Source: JBCBKP01 sp038746265 (lineage in GTDB: Bacteria > Planctomycetota > Phycisphaerae > Phycisphaerales > UBA1924). Taken from it: a DNA stretch of 26,492 nucleotides. Location: NCBI GenBank assembly GCA_038746265.1, contig JBCDKU010000035.1, positions 1-26,492 of the forward strand, in the 5' to 3' direction. How positions within the stretch are numbered: position 1 is the first letter of the stretch; the number at the start of each line of letters is the position of its first letter. Both the position numbers and the translations under genes were made by a program. This document shows, piece after piece, positions 7,206 through 14,957 of the stretch. The notes beneath the pieces are model-generated. The model was not told where the DNA came from and did not search any database. It saw only the letters and a list, made by a program, of their open reading frames with translations.

Positions 7206-8006
7206 ATGGCAAGCATGCCGCAGGAGCCCGAGGCATTCGCAGAAACCGTGGCGAGTCTTCTTCGCCGTCTGCAGCCCGAGTACGACATCAACCTGATCGG
7301 TCCCGGCGAGCTGCTCGTCAACGGCCGTCGTCTCGACCTCGACAACCTCTCCCGCATGGTCGCCCACGAGCCGGATCGCGGCACCGAGATCGTCGAGCAC
7401 TTCCTCGACCAGCTCTTCGCGGGCGATGCCCTCTCGCTGGGCGACATGCCCTACGAGTTTGCCAAGCCGCGGATCATGCCCCGCATCCAGCCGACCTCGA
7501 TCTTCGACCACCTCAGCCGCGAGATGGTCGCGTACGTGCCCTTCGTCAACGACACCGTGATCGTCTTCGTCACCGACCTCCCGCAGATGACCGTCAGCAT
7601 CACGACCGAGCAGGTCCTGCGCTGGGGCGTCGATCTGGAAGACCTCGACACCGTCGCCCGCGAGAACCTCGAGCTCTACGCCCCGGATCTTGATCTGCAG
7701 GTCATCGAGAGCCGCGAGGGCGGCAAGGCCGTGATCATCGCCGAGCAGGACGGCTACGACGCCGCCCGCTTGCTCCTGCCCGATCTCTACGCCAAGCTCG
7801 CCCGACACTTCGGCGGCGACTTCTACGTCGCCACGCCCGCCCGCGACATGCTCGTCGCGCTCTCGCTCGACCCGCAGCCCTTCGTGGACCGCCTCGGCGA
7901 GCGCGTGAGCGACGACTTCGGACGCATGCCCTACCCGATCAGCCGCGACCTGTTCTACGTCACACGCGACGGCATCGCCGGCACGCGCGGCAGCCTCGCC
8001 GCCTGA
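7206..8006 (+). CDS. DUF1444 (YtpQ-like) family protein
   Basis: The 266-residue soluble protein has no signal peptide or membrane segment. Its layout (an opening helix with EYDINLIGPGELLVNGRRLDLDNL, a central PRI-P-I region, and VAYVPFVNDTVIVFVTDLPQMTVSITTEQV) resembles the DUF1444/YtpQ family, whose biochemical role is unknown to me. The ATG at 7206 follows an exceptionally long anti-16S match. The gene is monocistronic, diverges from acpP across 365 bases, and ends 12 bases from the convergent gene at 8019. High translation is likely from the ribosome site. The family call is from memory of the pattern and is moderately sure. Confidence 0.72.
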   Translation: MASMPQEPEAFAETVASLLRRLQPEYDINLIGPGELLVNGRRLDLDNLSRMVAHEPDRGTEIVEHFLDQLFAGDALSLGDMPYEFAKPRIMPRIQPTSIFDHLSREMVAYVPFVNDTVIVFVTDLPQMTVSITTEQVLRWGVDLEDLDTVARENLELYAPDLDLQVIESREGGKAVIIAEQDGYDAARLLLPDLYAKLARHFGGDFYVATPARDMLVALSLDPQPFVDRLGERVSDDFGRMPYPISRDLFYVTRDGIAGTRGSLAA

Positions 8007-8018
8007 TCGAGCCTGTTC

Positions 8019-8690
8019 TCAGGATTCAGCGGTCGCCGTGGACCACGCCGCGCGATCGATGACGCGTGGCCCGTTCGGGTCGCCGGGATCAACAGCGGGC
8101 TTTGGCTTCTCGGCCTTCTTCTCCGCCGGCTTCTCGTCCCGCTTCTTCGGTGCCGAAGACTGATCCAGCGGCACGCGCACCGTCCCGAGCGGCTCGCGCC
8201 GCAGGCGCTCTGCCTCGTACCGCAGGATCTCATCCGCGCTGCCCGAGCCCCCCGAGATCACCGCGTGCCCGACAAGCCGCTCGCCGTACGCCAGCAATTG
8301 CAGCGTGAGCGTGCCGCGGGCGACGGTGGTCTCGTCCTGGTCCTCGATCAGCGCGGTGAGGATGCCATCGGCGTAGCTTGCGCGGACGTCGTAGCTCGCC
8401 GTCCGACGCCAGCCGGTCAGGCACCGCAGCGTCCCCGTGAACCGCTGGCCCCGCCGATCTGCGGAGACGAGCACCAGTTCATCCGTCCCGGCTGCGGGCT
8501 GGCCGTCGGTTGTCTCGGATTCGGCCGTCCACCGCCCGGCCCAGCGGCCCTCGATCTGAGCCGCCCGCGGCGCGGGCACGCCCAGCTCCCGCCGCCGCTG
8601 CCGCGAGACCAAGGCCACCGCCACCGCGGCCACCGCCGCCGCCGCCGCGATGAGCCCACCGAGTAATCCACCGATCAGCGCCTCAACCAT
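8019..8690 (-). CDS. membrane-anchored protein of unknown function
   Basis: I do not recognise this 223-residue protein. Residues about 5-29 form a single Ala/Val/Gly-rich membrane helix, followed by a basic RQRRRE stop-transfer patch. Residues about 45-150 look beta-rich (ELVLVSADRRGQRFTGTLR, RGTLTLQLLAYGERLVGHAVIS) and could be a small barrel or lipocalin-like domain. Residues about 165-205 are a Lys/Glu/Pro-rich, probably disordered linker. The basic patch after the helix suggests the main domain faces the cytoplasm. ATG 8690 is supported by the complete helix and by TATGGT 6 nt upstream without a Shine-Dalgarno. It diverges from the amidotransferase gene. Confidence 0.75.
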   Translation of the reverse strand: MVEALIGGLLGGLIAAAAAVAAVAVALVSRQRRRELGVPAPRAAQIEGRWAGRWTAESETTDGQPAAGTDELVLVSADRRGQRFTGTLRCLTGWRRTASYDVRASYADGILTALIEDQDETTVARGTLTLQLLAYGERLVGHAVISGGSGSADEILRYEAERLRREPLGTVRVPLDQSSAPKKRDEKPAEKKAEKPKPAVDPGDPNGPRVIDRAAWSTATAES

Positions 8691-8696
8691 CCCGCC

Positions 8697-8706
8697 ACCA
8701 TATCAT
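8697..8706. promoter_or_regulatory. overlapping divergent -10 boxes
   Basis: The ten bases ACCATATCAT hold TATCAT on the plus strand (8701-8706) and TATGGT on the minus strand (8702-8697), sharing TA at 8701-8702. The minus box is 6 nt from the ATG of the 8690 gene. The plus box would give a short leader carrying GGAGG at 8720-8724 ahead of the amidotransferase gene. Confidence 0.45.
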
Positions 8707-8735
8707 CGCGTGCTCGCGTGGAGGCACCCCGTTTC

Positions 8736-9422
8736 GTGATTCTGCTGATCGATAACTACGACTCGTTCACCTGGAACCTCGTCCAGCGGCTCGGCGAGAT
8801 CGACCCGAGCCTCGAGCCCGGCCGCGACCTCCACGTAGCCCGGGCCGACAAGATCACGCCCGCCGACGCGGACAAGCTCGATTCGGGCAACGGCCCGACC
8901 CACCTCCTGATCTCGCCCGGGCCCTGCACGCCCGACCAGTCGGGCAACTCCCGCGACCTCATCCGCCATTTCGCGGGCCGCATCCCGGTCCTGGGCGTCT
9001 GCCTCGGTCACCAGTGCATGGCCGACATCGACGGCATGACCGTCCATCGCGCGAAGACGATCATGCACGGCAAGACCAGCCCCGTCCGCCACGACGGCAA
9101 GGGCGTCTTCGCGGGCCTGCCGAACCCGTTCGAGGCCACCCGCTACCACAGCCTCACCGTGGACCCCGCGACCATCCCGCCGCTGCGACCCGGCGTGGAC
9201 GGCTGGGAGGTCTCCGCGACCGCGATCGACCCCGACGGCAGGAACGAGGTCGTCATGGGCCTCCGCCGCGTCTGGGGCGAGCCCACGACCCCCGGTGGCG
9301 CTCCCAAGGCCCCGCTCGAAGGCGTCCAGTTCCACCCCGAGAGCTTCCTGACCGAAGCCGGGCCCAAACTCCTCAAGAACTTCCTCGAAATGGGCGTCAA
9401 GGCACTCCCCGCGACCGCATGA
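8736..9422 (+). CDS. class I glutamine amidotransferase, anthranilate or aminodeoxychorismate synthase component II
   Basis: The 228-residue product has the TrpG/PabA opening ILLIDNYDSFTWNLVQ, the oxyanion segment LLISPGPCTPDQSGNS, the nucleophile Cys89 in LGVCLGHQ, and His200/Glu202 in VQFHPESF. It supplies ammonia from glutamine to TrpE or PabB, neither of which is in the window, so the two roles cannot be separated. GTG 8736 gives the canonical N-terminus with GGAGG 11 nt upstream. GTG 8718 would add six residues. A short insertion (VWGEPTTPGGAPKAPLE, about 179-195) before the HPE motif is unusual. The stop overlaps the next start as ATGA. Confidence 0.88.
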   Translation: MILLIDNYDSFTWNLVQRLGEIDPSLEPGRDLHVARADKITPADADKLDSGNGPTHLLISPGPCTPDQSGNSRDLIRHFAGRIPVLGVCLGHQCMADIDGMTVHRAKTIMHGKTSPVRHDGKGVFAGLPNPFEATRYHSLTVDPATIPPLRPGVDGWEVSATAIDPDGRNEVVMGLRRVWGEPTTPGGAPKAPLEGVQFHPESFLTEAGPKLLKNFLEMGVKALPATA

Positions 9423-10381
9423 TGACCCGGAGGTCCCGCCGGATGCGTTCCGTGATCGCAGCACTCTGTCTCGCCTGCCTGACCGGCACCGCCGCCCTCG
9501 CGCAGCAGGTCCCGAGCACCGTCCGAGCTGCCGCCAAAGACCTCTCCGCGGGCAACGGACGGGCCGCAGTCGTCGAGGACGCGGTGGTCGCCGCAGTCAC
9601 GCCCAAGGGCGGCGGGCTCGCGAATCGGCTCGACGCCCAGATCCGCGCGAGCGAGCTGCTCCGGCGCTTCATTGACGGCCGCGACGAGCGGGTCGGCTCG
9701 CTCGGCTCGTGGCTGCCGCCCGGCATGGCCATGTCCGACTCGCCCGCGGCCTCGCTCGATTTCGCCTCGGGCGACGCGATCGGATCCTTCACCGATCCGA
9801 CCCTCTGGCGTCTCCGCCGCCGCTCGGGACACACCGTGCTCCACAAGGACCTGGGAACTGTTTCGACGGAGTTCCGCGACACGCTCGCCGACGGGCTCTT
9901 CCCGGCCGCGGGCGGCGAGCTCATGATCGACCTGACTGGATCCGCCGCGTGGATCGCGTTTGGTGTCGCGCCGATCGAGGACGCGGGCGACCGCAACCTC
10001 CGCCGGCAGGCCCGCCGTGACGCCCTGCACGAGAGCAAGGAGCACGCGCTCGTTGCGCTCGCCGCGGTGATGCGGGGCAAGCGTGTCCCGTCGAAGGCGT
10101 TCCCCAACCGCCGCATCGCGGATCTTGCCGCGAAGATGTGCGACAGCCACTCCAAAATGCGGGACCAGCTGATCGACGACCTGACCGGCATCGTCGGCGG
10201 CGACGGCGCCCGTCTCGCGGCTCAGCTCGAACGGGGCGACGAGACCGGGCTGACCACGCTCACCGGCGAGATGGACGACGGCCGCTGGGTCTTCACGATC
10301 GTCGTGCGGCTCGTCCCTGAGGGCGCCGCCCGCCGCGTGCTGCAGCGCCGCATCAACGACGGCAACCCGCTCGGCGAGTAG
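9419..10381 (+). CDS. exported protein of unknown function
   Basis: The first of two adjacent ATGs (9419 and 9422) overlaps the upstream TGA, so it is probably translationally coupled to the amidotransferase gene. Residues 1-28 are a signal peptide (basic RRSRRMR, hydrophobic core, cleavage near ALA-QQ). The mature part, about 290 residues, is Ala/Arg-rich with a segment ELMIDLTGSAAWIAFGV followed by a long charged helix (about 195-225). That strand-then-helix layout is faintly like LPP20/SIMPL-type envelope proteins, but I would not assign the family. The protein is probably periplasmic or outer-membrane associated. A longer upstream reading frame to 9014 overlaps the amidotransferase and is rejected. 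The TAG stop abuts repeat copy B. Confidence 0.75.
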   Translation: MMTRRSRRMRSVIAALCLACLTGTAALAQQVPSTVRAAAKDLSAGNGRAAVVEDAVVAAVTPKGGGLANRLDAQIRASELLRRFIDGRDERVGSLGSWLPPGMAMSDSPAASLDFASGDAIGSFTDPTLWRLRRRSGHTVLHKDLGTVSTEFRDTLADGLFPAAGGELMIDLTGSAAWIAFGVAPIEDAGDRNLRRQARRDALHESKEHALVALAAVMRGKRVPSKAFPNRRIADLAAKMCDSHSKMRDQLIDDLTGIVGGDGARLAAQLERGDETGLTTLTGEMDDGRWVFTIVVRLVPEGAARRVLQRRINDGNPLGE

Positions 10382-10485
10382 GCCCTGTTTGACGGATCAT
10401 GTTTGCAAGGTGGGACGGGCTTCCAGCCCGTCTTTGTGGTCTTCCGAGGCCGCTCGGACGGGCAGGATGCCCGTCCCACCGATCC
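10382..10485. repeat. 104-bp dispersed repeat with nested hairpins (copy B)
   Basis: It is the near-twin of 20578-20681, with four mismatches by eye over 104 bases. The outer arms GGTGGGACGGGC (10409-10420) and GCCCGTCCCACC (10469-10480) are perfect 12-bp complements. Inside are two 7-bp hairpins, GACGGGC-TTCCA-GCCCGTC and GACGGGC-AGGAT-GCCCGTC. The repeat starts immediately after the TAG of the exported-protein gene and lies at a convergent junction with the kinase gene. Confidence 0.88.
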
Positions 10486-10513
10486 CTCAAAGGCCTAGCC
10501 GCGGCGACCTGAG

Positions 10514-12490
10514 CTATTCCTGGCGCTGCCGCATGAGTTCGAGCTGCGCTGTCGCCTCGTCGGTGATTTCCTGCGCCTGCTCGCGGAGCGCGGTCGCCGC
10601 CCGTGCCGCGGTTGCCGGGAGCGCGTCGATCGTCGCGATCGCCTCTCTCGCTCGCTCGAGCGATTCGGCGTGCCGTCCCAGGCCATCGAGGGCCCGGGCC
10701 CAGTCGATCTGCATCTGCGCGAGCAGCGTGCCGCCGCCCGAGCGTTCGATCTCCTGACCCACCGCCTGCGCCAGCAGCCGGGCGGCGTCCTCGTACCGCG
10801 GCTCATCGAGCGAGAGGTACGCCTGCGCGAGCCGCGTGCGGGCGTCCTCGATGCGCTCCGCGGAGGTGTTCATCTGCTCGTAGATCCCGAGCGCGAGGCT
10901 GAACTGCCGGGCGGCATCGTTGTAGAGCGTCTGCTCGTCGTAGAAATTACCCAGCCGCCAGCGGACGTCCGCCTCGACGAGCCGCCGCTGCCGGATGTCC
11001 TCGGGCGACGCACTCTCGGGCGTGGTCTGGCTGAGCCGCACGAGTGCATCGTCGATGTAGGTCAGGAGCAGGCCGCGCTGCTCGGGCGCGAGCGTGAGCG
11101 AGCGCGGGTCGGCCCACGCTTCGAGTAGCGCGTTGATCAGGCTCTCGAAGGCCTCGGAGTTCGCGAGCGCCTGCGATGCCGCGCGTTCCTGGCTGAGCCG
11201 GGCCTCTTCGGCGGTGCGCGTGCGGTCGTCGAGCGTCCGGGCGCGGAGCACGAACCCCGCCGAGACGCCCGCGAGCAGCACGGCGCTGATCGTGATTACG
11301 AGTGCAACGATCGTGCCCGAACGATTACGACGCGTGAACTTGCCGAGGTGGTAGAGCGCTCCGCCGCCCCGCGCGAGGACCGGTTCGTGGTTCAGGAACC
11401 GCCGCAGCTCGACCGCCATCTGACCGGCCGTGCGGTAGCGGTCGCGGGGCGAGGCCTCCAGCGCCCGCAGCGTGATCGCGTCCACGTCCGCCGGGATGCC
11501 CGACCGGTGCGTGCTGGGAGGCTCCGGCGCTCGCTCGATCGCCCGCTGCATGCGCTCCGCGACAGTCGATCCCGGCTCGCGCTCGATGTAATGCCGCCCT
11601 GCGAGGACCTCCCAGAGCACCACACCCAGCGAGTAGACGTCCGACTGCGTGTCTGCCTCGGGCAGCCGCGCGTCGCGCTTCTCGGGCGACATGTACTCGG
11701 GCGTTCCTGCCCGTCGCCACAATTCGCGCAGCCGCGGGCTCTTCTCGAGCGCCGAGTTCGCGGGCTTGCACACGCCGAGATCAACGAGTTTGGGTTCGCC
11801 GTCGTGATCGATCAGCACGTTCGAGGGCTTGATGTCCTGGTGGACGAGCGTCTTGGTGTGCAGGTGCTGGACGGCGTCGCACACCTTCGCGAACACCTCG
11901 CAGATGGTGCGCACATCGGCGGTGCTCCGCTGCGCCCACTCCGTGATCGGCTCGGCCCCCTCGACCAGTTCCATCACAATGACGGGGACCTTCTTGCCGA
12001 CGCCCGGGGGCACAAGCTCCTTCACGTCGTAGACGTGCACCACGCCCTGGTGGCGCAGCGACCCGTGCACGAAGCCCTCGAAGCCGAACAGCTCGCGGAG
12101 ATCCTCGGCTCGGAGCCCGGGCCGCATGACCTTGAGCGCGACAAGCCGCGAGGGCTTGTCCTGCCGTGCCTTCCAGACCTTGCCCATGCCCCCGCCGCCG
12201 AGCTCGACGATGAGGTGGAAGTCCCCGAGCTGATCGCCCGGCGCAAGATCCGGCGCGTCGCTCGACTCGGTCTTGCGGTCCTCGTCGTCGTCGAGGTACC
12301 GCAGCCGCTTGCGGATGGCTTTCTCGAGACCGGTGTCCCCGCTCGCGAGCTCCTGGATCCGATCCTCGCGGTCGTCGTCGGGCGTGTCGAGGAGCGTCTC
12401 GACGGCGCGGTTGACCTGCCGGTGCCGCTCCGCCGGGTCGAGCGGCTGCTCGGACTCTGGCGGCGGGGCTGGGAAGGGATCGACGCTCAC
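10514..12490 (-). CDS. membrane-anchored Ser/Thr protein kinase with C-terminal helical repeat region
   Basis: The 658-residue protein has a short N-terminal helical region (about 15-75), a kinase domain (about 88-365), one membrane helix (about 389-415), a charged coiled-coil-like stretch (417-440) and a helical, TPR-like extracytoplasmic part. Kinase marks are GGGGMG (about 97-102), Lys119 in VALKVM, the helix-C Glu137, HQDIKPSN (216-223), DLG (236-238) and SPE (267-269). HRD is replaced by HQD and DFG by DLG, so it is a non-RD kinase. GTG 12490 is chosen over the upstream frame to 12601, which overlaps the sigma gene. It follows the ECF sigma gene by 40 bases. Planctomycetes commonly pair such genes, suggesting the kinase senses a signal and acts on the sigma factor. 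Confidence 0.92.
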   Translation of the reverse strand: MSVDPFPAPPPESEQPLDPAERHRQVNRAVETLLDTPDDDREDRIQELASGDTGLEKAIRKRLRYLDDDEDRKTESSDAPDLAPGDQLGDFHLIVELGGGGMGKVWKARQDKPSRLVALKVMRPGLRAEDLRELFGFEGFVHGSLRHQGVVHVYDVKELVPPGVGKKVPVIVMELVEGAEPITEWAQRSTADVRTICEVFAKVCDAVQHLHTKTLVHQDIKPSNVLIDHDGEPKLVDLGVCKPANSALEKSPRLRELWRRAGTPEYMSPEKRDARLPEADTQSDVYSLGVVLWEVLAGRHYIEREPGSTVAERMQRAIERAPEPPSTHRSGIPADVDAITLRALEASPRDRYRTAGQMAVELRRFLNHEPVLARGGGALYHLGKFTRRNRSGTIVALVITISAVLLAGVSAGFVLRARTLDDRTRTAEEARLSQERAASQALANSEAFESLINALLEAWADPRSLTLAPEQRGLLLTYIDDALVRLSQTTPESASPEDIRQRRLVEADVRWRLGNFYDEQTLYNDAARQFSLALGIYEQMNTSAERIEDARTRLAQAYLSLDEPRYEDAARLLAQAVGQEIERSGGGTLLAQMQIDWARALDGLGRHAESLERAREAIATIDALPATAARAATALREQAQEITDEATAQLELMRQRQE

Positions 12491-12530
12491 GGCTCGTGGT
12501 CCGTTTCGGCTGAAAAGGGGGTTCGGCGGC

Positions 12531-13139
12531 TTACTCGAGTTCCGACGGCGCTCCGTCGAGACGCGTCTCGATCTTCTCGCGCAGGAACGCTCGCGCGGCA
12601 CGCCACCTGTTCTTGACGGTACCGGTCGAGCACCCGATCAGTTCCGCGGTGTCCTCGATCGTCCGGGACTCGATGTACCGCAGGTGCACAACCTCGGCGG
12701 CCGCGGGATCGACCTCGGCGAGTTCTTCGAGCGCCTCGAGCAGCACCAGACCCGACTCGCTCGCGGCGATGTCGAAGCTCTCGAGCTCGCCCTCGATGAA
12801 CTCGGGGCTCGTGCGGCCCTTCTTCTGCATGTCGCGGCGTGCCCCGCGCCGGCGGGCCCGGTCGATCAGGAGGCGCGTCATCGCCTGGCGGACCGCGCCG
12901 AAGAAGTGACGCCGGTTGTCCCAGCTCTCGTTGCCCGCGACCCGCATGTACGCCTCGGAGACGATCGAGGTCGCGTCGGTCGGGTAGGACTCCTTCGCGG
13001 CTGCCGACGCCGCCATCTGGCGGAGCTCGCCGTAGATGCGGCTCCACGCCTCGCGCGCGGCCTCCTCGTCGCCCGCCTGGGCTTGGTTGAGCAGGACGGT
13101 CAATTCGTCCTCGCGCTGGTTGGATCTGCCCTTCGTCAT
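12531..13139 (-). CDS. ECF-type RNA polymerase sigma factor
   Basis: The 202-residue product has a region 2 helix set (about 25-95, with SIVSEAYMRV and FFGAVRQAMTRLLIDRARRR) and a region 4 helix-turn-helix (about 158-188, with RTIEDTAELIGCSTGTVKNRW). The layout fits the Sigma70_ECF group often found next to Ser/Thr kinases in planctomycetes. It directs polymerase to a dedicated promoter set. ATG 13139 has GGAG 6 nt upstream. No anti-sigma gene is present, so the downstream kinase is the likely controller. Upstream lie a CTGACG-17-TAGCAT promoter and a dyad over its -10. Confidence 0.93.
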   Translation of the reverse strand: MTKGRSNQREDELTVLLNQAQAGDEEAAREAWSRIYGELRQMAASAAAKESYPTDATSIVSEAYMRVAGNESWDNRRHFFGAVRQAMTRLLIDRARRRGARRDMQKKGRTSPEFIEGELESFDIAASESGLVLLEALEELAEVDPAAAEVVHLRYIESRTIEDTAELIGCSTGTVKNRWRAARAFLREKIETRLDGAPSELE

Positions 13140-13214
13140 CCGCCGCTCCGCCGGGGTGTGTCTGCCGCGATCCCATGCGTGGCCCACGCCCGCGCGGGTC
13201 GGCATGTTGTTAGT

Positions 13215-13245
13215 AGATGCTAAAGCATCTTTCGGCCGGCGTCAG
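13215..13245 (-). promoter_or_regulatory. sigma70-like promoter with a dyad over its -10
   Basis: On the minus strand, CTGACG (13245-13240), a 17-base spacer and TAGCAT (13222-13217) make a near-consensus promoter reading into the sigma gene, with a leader of about 70 nt. AGATGCT-AA-AGCATCT (13215-13230) is a perfect 7-bp dyad covering the -10, so a bound repressor would block polymerase. The dyad could also fold in RNA, but its 2-base loop makes that unlikely. Confidence 0.5.
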
Positions 13246-13330
13246 CCCCGGAATCCGAAATCCGCGCGTATTGCCACACGAATAGCCTACGGCGCGTGCG
13301 CACCGAAATCGGTGGTGTGACTCTGGATTT

Positions 13331-13353
13331 CCCGTGTTCGGAACGAACTCGGG
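13331..13353. promoter_or_regulatory. imperfect dyad just after the gdhA stop
   Basis: CCCG-t-GTTCG-gaa-CGAAC-t-CGGG gives a 9-bp paired stem with one T-T mismatch, 3 bases from the gdhA stop. On the gdhA strand no U-tract follows, so it may be a weak or factor-dependent terminator, or an operator for the sigma gene about 190 bases away. Confidence 0.35.
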
Positions 13354-13356
13354 TGT

Positions 13357-14703
13357 TTACGGGAAGATGCCGCGGAGCTTGTAGACCTTGCCGATGTGAT
13401 CGAGGGCCGCGGCATAGGACGCGGTCCGCAGGTCGCAGCTGTACCGCTCGCGGGCCGCGAGCGTCCGCCGGGCGGCGACGCACATGTGCCGGTTGAGTTC
13501 GCGGTCCACGTGGGCGGCGTCCCAGGTCACGCTCGACTTGTTCTGCAGCCACTCGAAGTAAGACACGGTCACACCGCCCGAGTTCGCGAGGATCGCGGGG
13601 ATGATCTCGATGCCGCGCTCCGAGAGCACGCGGTCGCCCGCCGGGGTGGTGGGGGCGTTGGCGGCCTCGGCGACGACCTTGCAATCGAGCAGCTTGGCTT
13701 GCTTGGGCTGGATCATCTGCTCGAGCGCACCCGGCACAAAGAGATCGCACTTGGTCGCGTAGAACTGGTCTTCCGTGACGACCTCGGCGCCCTTCCCGCC
13801 GTCCTTCTCGTAGCCCAGGATGCCGCCGTGCTTCTCGGAGTACTCGGCCATCGCGTGGCAGTCGAGCCCGTTGTCGTTGCGGAGGGCGCCCGTGTGGTCC
13901 ATGACCGCGATGATCTTCGCGCCCATGTCCTGCAGGATGCGGCCTGCCCACGAGTTCACGTTGCCGTAGCCCAGCAGGGTCACGGTCATGCCCTGAAGCG
14001 GGATGCCGACGCCCGGGAGCATTTCGGCGCAGACGTCGGCGACGCCCTGGCCGGTCGCCTTCTCGCGGCCGGCCGAGCCGCCGAACTCGACGGGCTTGCC
14101 GGTCACGACGCGGAGGGCGTCCTGCTGGTTGGAGTCGCGGCCCATCATGTAGGTGTCGGCCATCCACGCCATGATCTGGGCGTTGGTGCCGACGTCCGGG
14201 GCGGGGATGTCGTAATCCGGGCCGACCATCATCGCGATCGCGGCCATGAACCGGCGCGAGACGCGCTCGAGCTCGTCTGCCGCGAGGCCGCGCGGATCAA
14301 CCTTCACGCCGCCCTTGCCGCCGCCGTAGGGGATGCGGACGAGCGCGGTCTTCATGGTCATCAGGAGGCTGAGCGCCTTGACGTCGTCGAGGCGGACGTC
14401 GTGATGGAAGCGGATGCCGCCCTTGTAGGGGCCGAGGGCGTTGTTGTGCTGGACGCGGTAGCCCTTGAAGAGATGGTGGTGCCCGTCGTTGAGGCGGACC
14501 GGGAAGTGGACCATCACCTCGTTCTTGGGCTGCGCCAGGATGATCCGCACGCGGTGCTTGAGGTCGATCACGTCCGCGGCGTGGAGCATGTGCTCGACAC
14601 ACTGCGTGTACAGGTTGTCCGGATCCTCCGGGAACTTGAGCTCGTCGAGGATGGGATCGCGGGTTCCGGTGGGAGTGGAGGGATCGGAGCTAACGGTCGT
14701 CAT
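13357..14703 (-). CDS. gdhA: glutamate dehydrogenase, hexameric NAD(P) type
   Basis: The 448-residue product interconverts glutamate with 2-oxoglutarate and ammonia. Substrate and catalytic residues are in place: Lys94 in GPYKGGIRFH, Lys118 in MTMKTA, Lys130 in GGGKGGVK and Asp170 in PAPDVGTN, the spacing seen in clostridial GDH. The dinucleotide domain has LLGYGNVNSW, where Asn takes the place of the last Gly of the usual GFGNVGS. Cofactor choice cannot be read safely. ATG 14703 gives the right length. The frame upstream to 14907 looks non-coding. No clear Shine-Dalgarno was seen. Upstream dyads at 14891-14919 may bear on nitrogen control. Confidence 0.95.
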   Translation of the reverse strand: MTTVSSDPSTPTGTRDPILDELKFPEDPDNLYTQCVEHMLHAADVIDLKHRVRIILAQPKNEVMVHFPVRLNDGHHHLFKGYRVQHNNALGPYKGGIRFHHDVRLDDVKALSLLMTMKTALVRIPYGGGKGGVKVDPRGLAADELERVSRRFMAAIAMMVGPDYDIPAPDVGTNAQIMAWMADTYMMGRDSNQQDALRVVTGKPVEFGGSAGREKATGQGVADVCAEMLPGVGIPLQGMTVTLLGYGNVNSWAGRILQDMGAKIIAVMDHTGALRNDNGLDCHAMAEYSEKHGGILGYEKDGGKGAEVVTEDQFYATKCDLFVPGALEQMIQPKQAKLLDCKVVAEAANAPTTPAGDRVLSERGIEIIPAILANSGGVTVSYFEWLQNKSSVTWDAAHVDRELNRHMCVAARRTLAARERYSCDLRTASYAAALDHIGKVYKLRGIFP

Positions 14704-14890
14704 GGACACACCCGGTGCTGGCTCGCCGCGGGCCCGGACCTCAGAAAGAGGACTCCGGTCCGTCGGCTCGCTGCTCGCGCGACGCCTGGCGGCCGGGTGC
14801 GTGTGGAGCAGACCTCTTGACCCGGCCGGCCGATCCGGGACGTGGGGCGATGGTAGCCGCGGATCTCGGCAGGTTGCCAATTCCGGGGTG

Positions 14891-14919
14891 CATGAATCGT
14901 CACTCAATCATCATTCATG
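14891..14919. promoter_or_regulatory. operator-like dyad CATGAAT / ATTCATG
   Basis: CATGAAT (14891-14897) and ATTCATG (14913-14919) are perfect complements with centres 22 bases apart, about two helical turns. The surrounding patch is markedly AT-rich for this window. It could bind a dimeric regulator of gdhA or rpsA. The protein is unknown. Confidence 0.4.
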
Positions 14920-14957
14920 GGCATTCACGGGCCGTCTGGACTGGCCGGTTCGGGAGG

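Noticed and set aside
9014..9418. Extended start for the exported protein inside the amidotransferase gene
   Set aside because: The extension would bury the signal peptide and overlaps a well-supported gene in another frame.
10389..10757. Short open frames through the repeats giving VGRASSPS-like peptides (also at 1337-1861, 10222-10479 and 20046-20675)
   Set aside because: They follow from the repeat sequence in several frames and run into real genes. The DNA palindromes explain them better than protein coding does.
14891..14919. A true ARG box (ArgR site)
   Set aside because: ARG boxes are contiguous palindromes near TGAAT-N4-ATTCA. Here the arms are 15 bases apart, so only a generic dyad is claimed.
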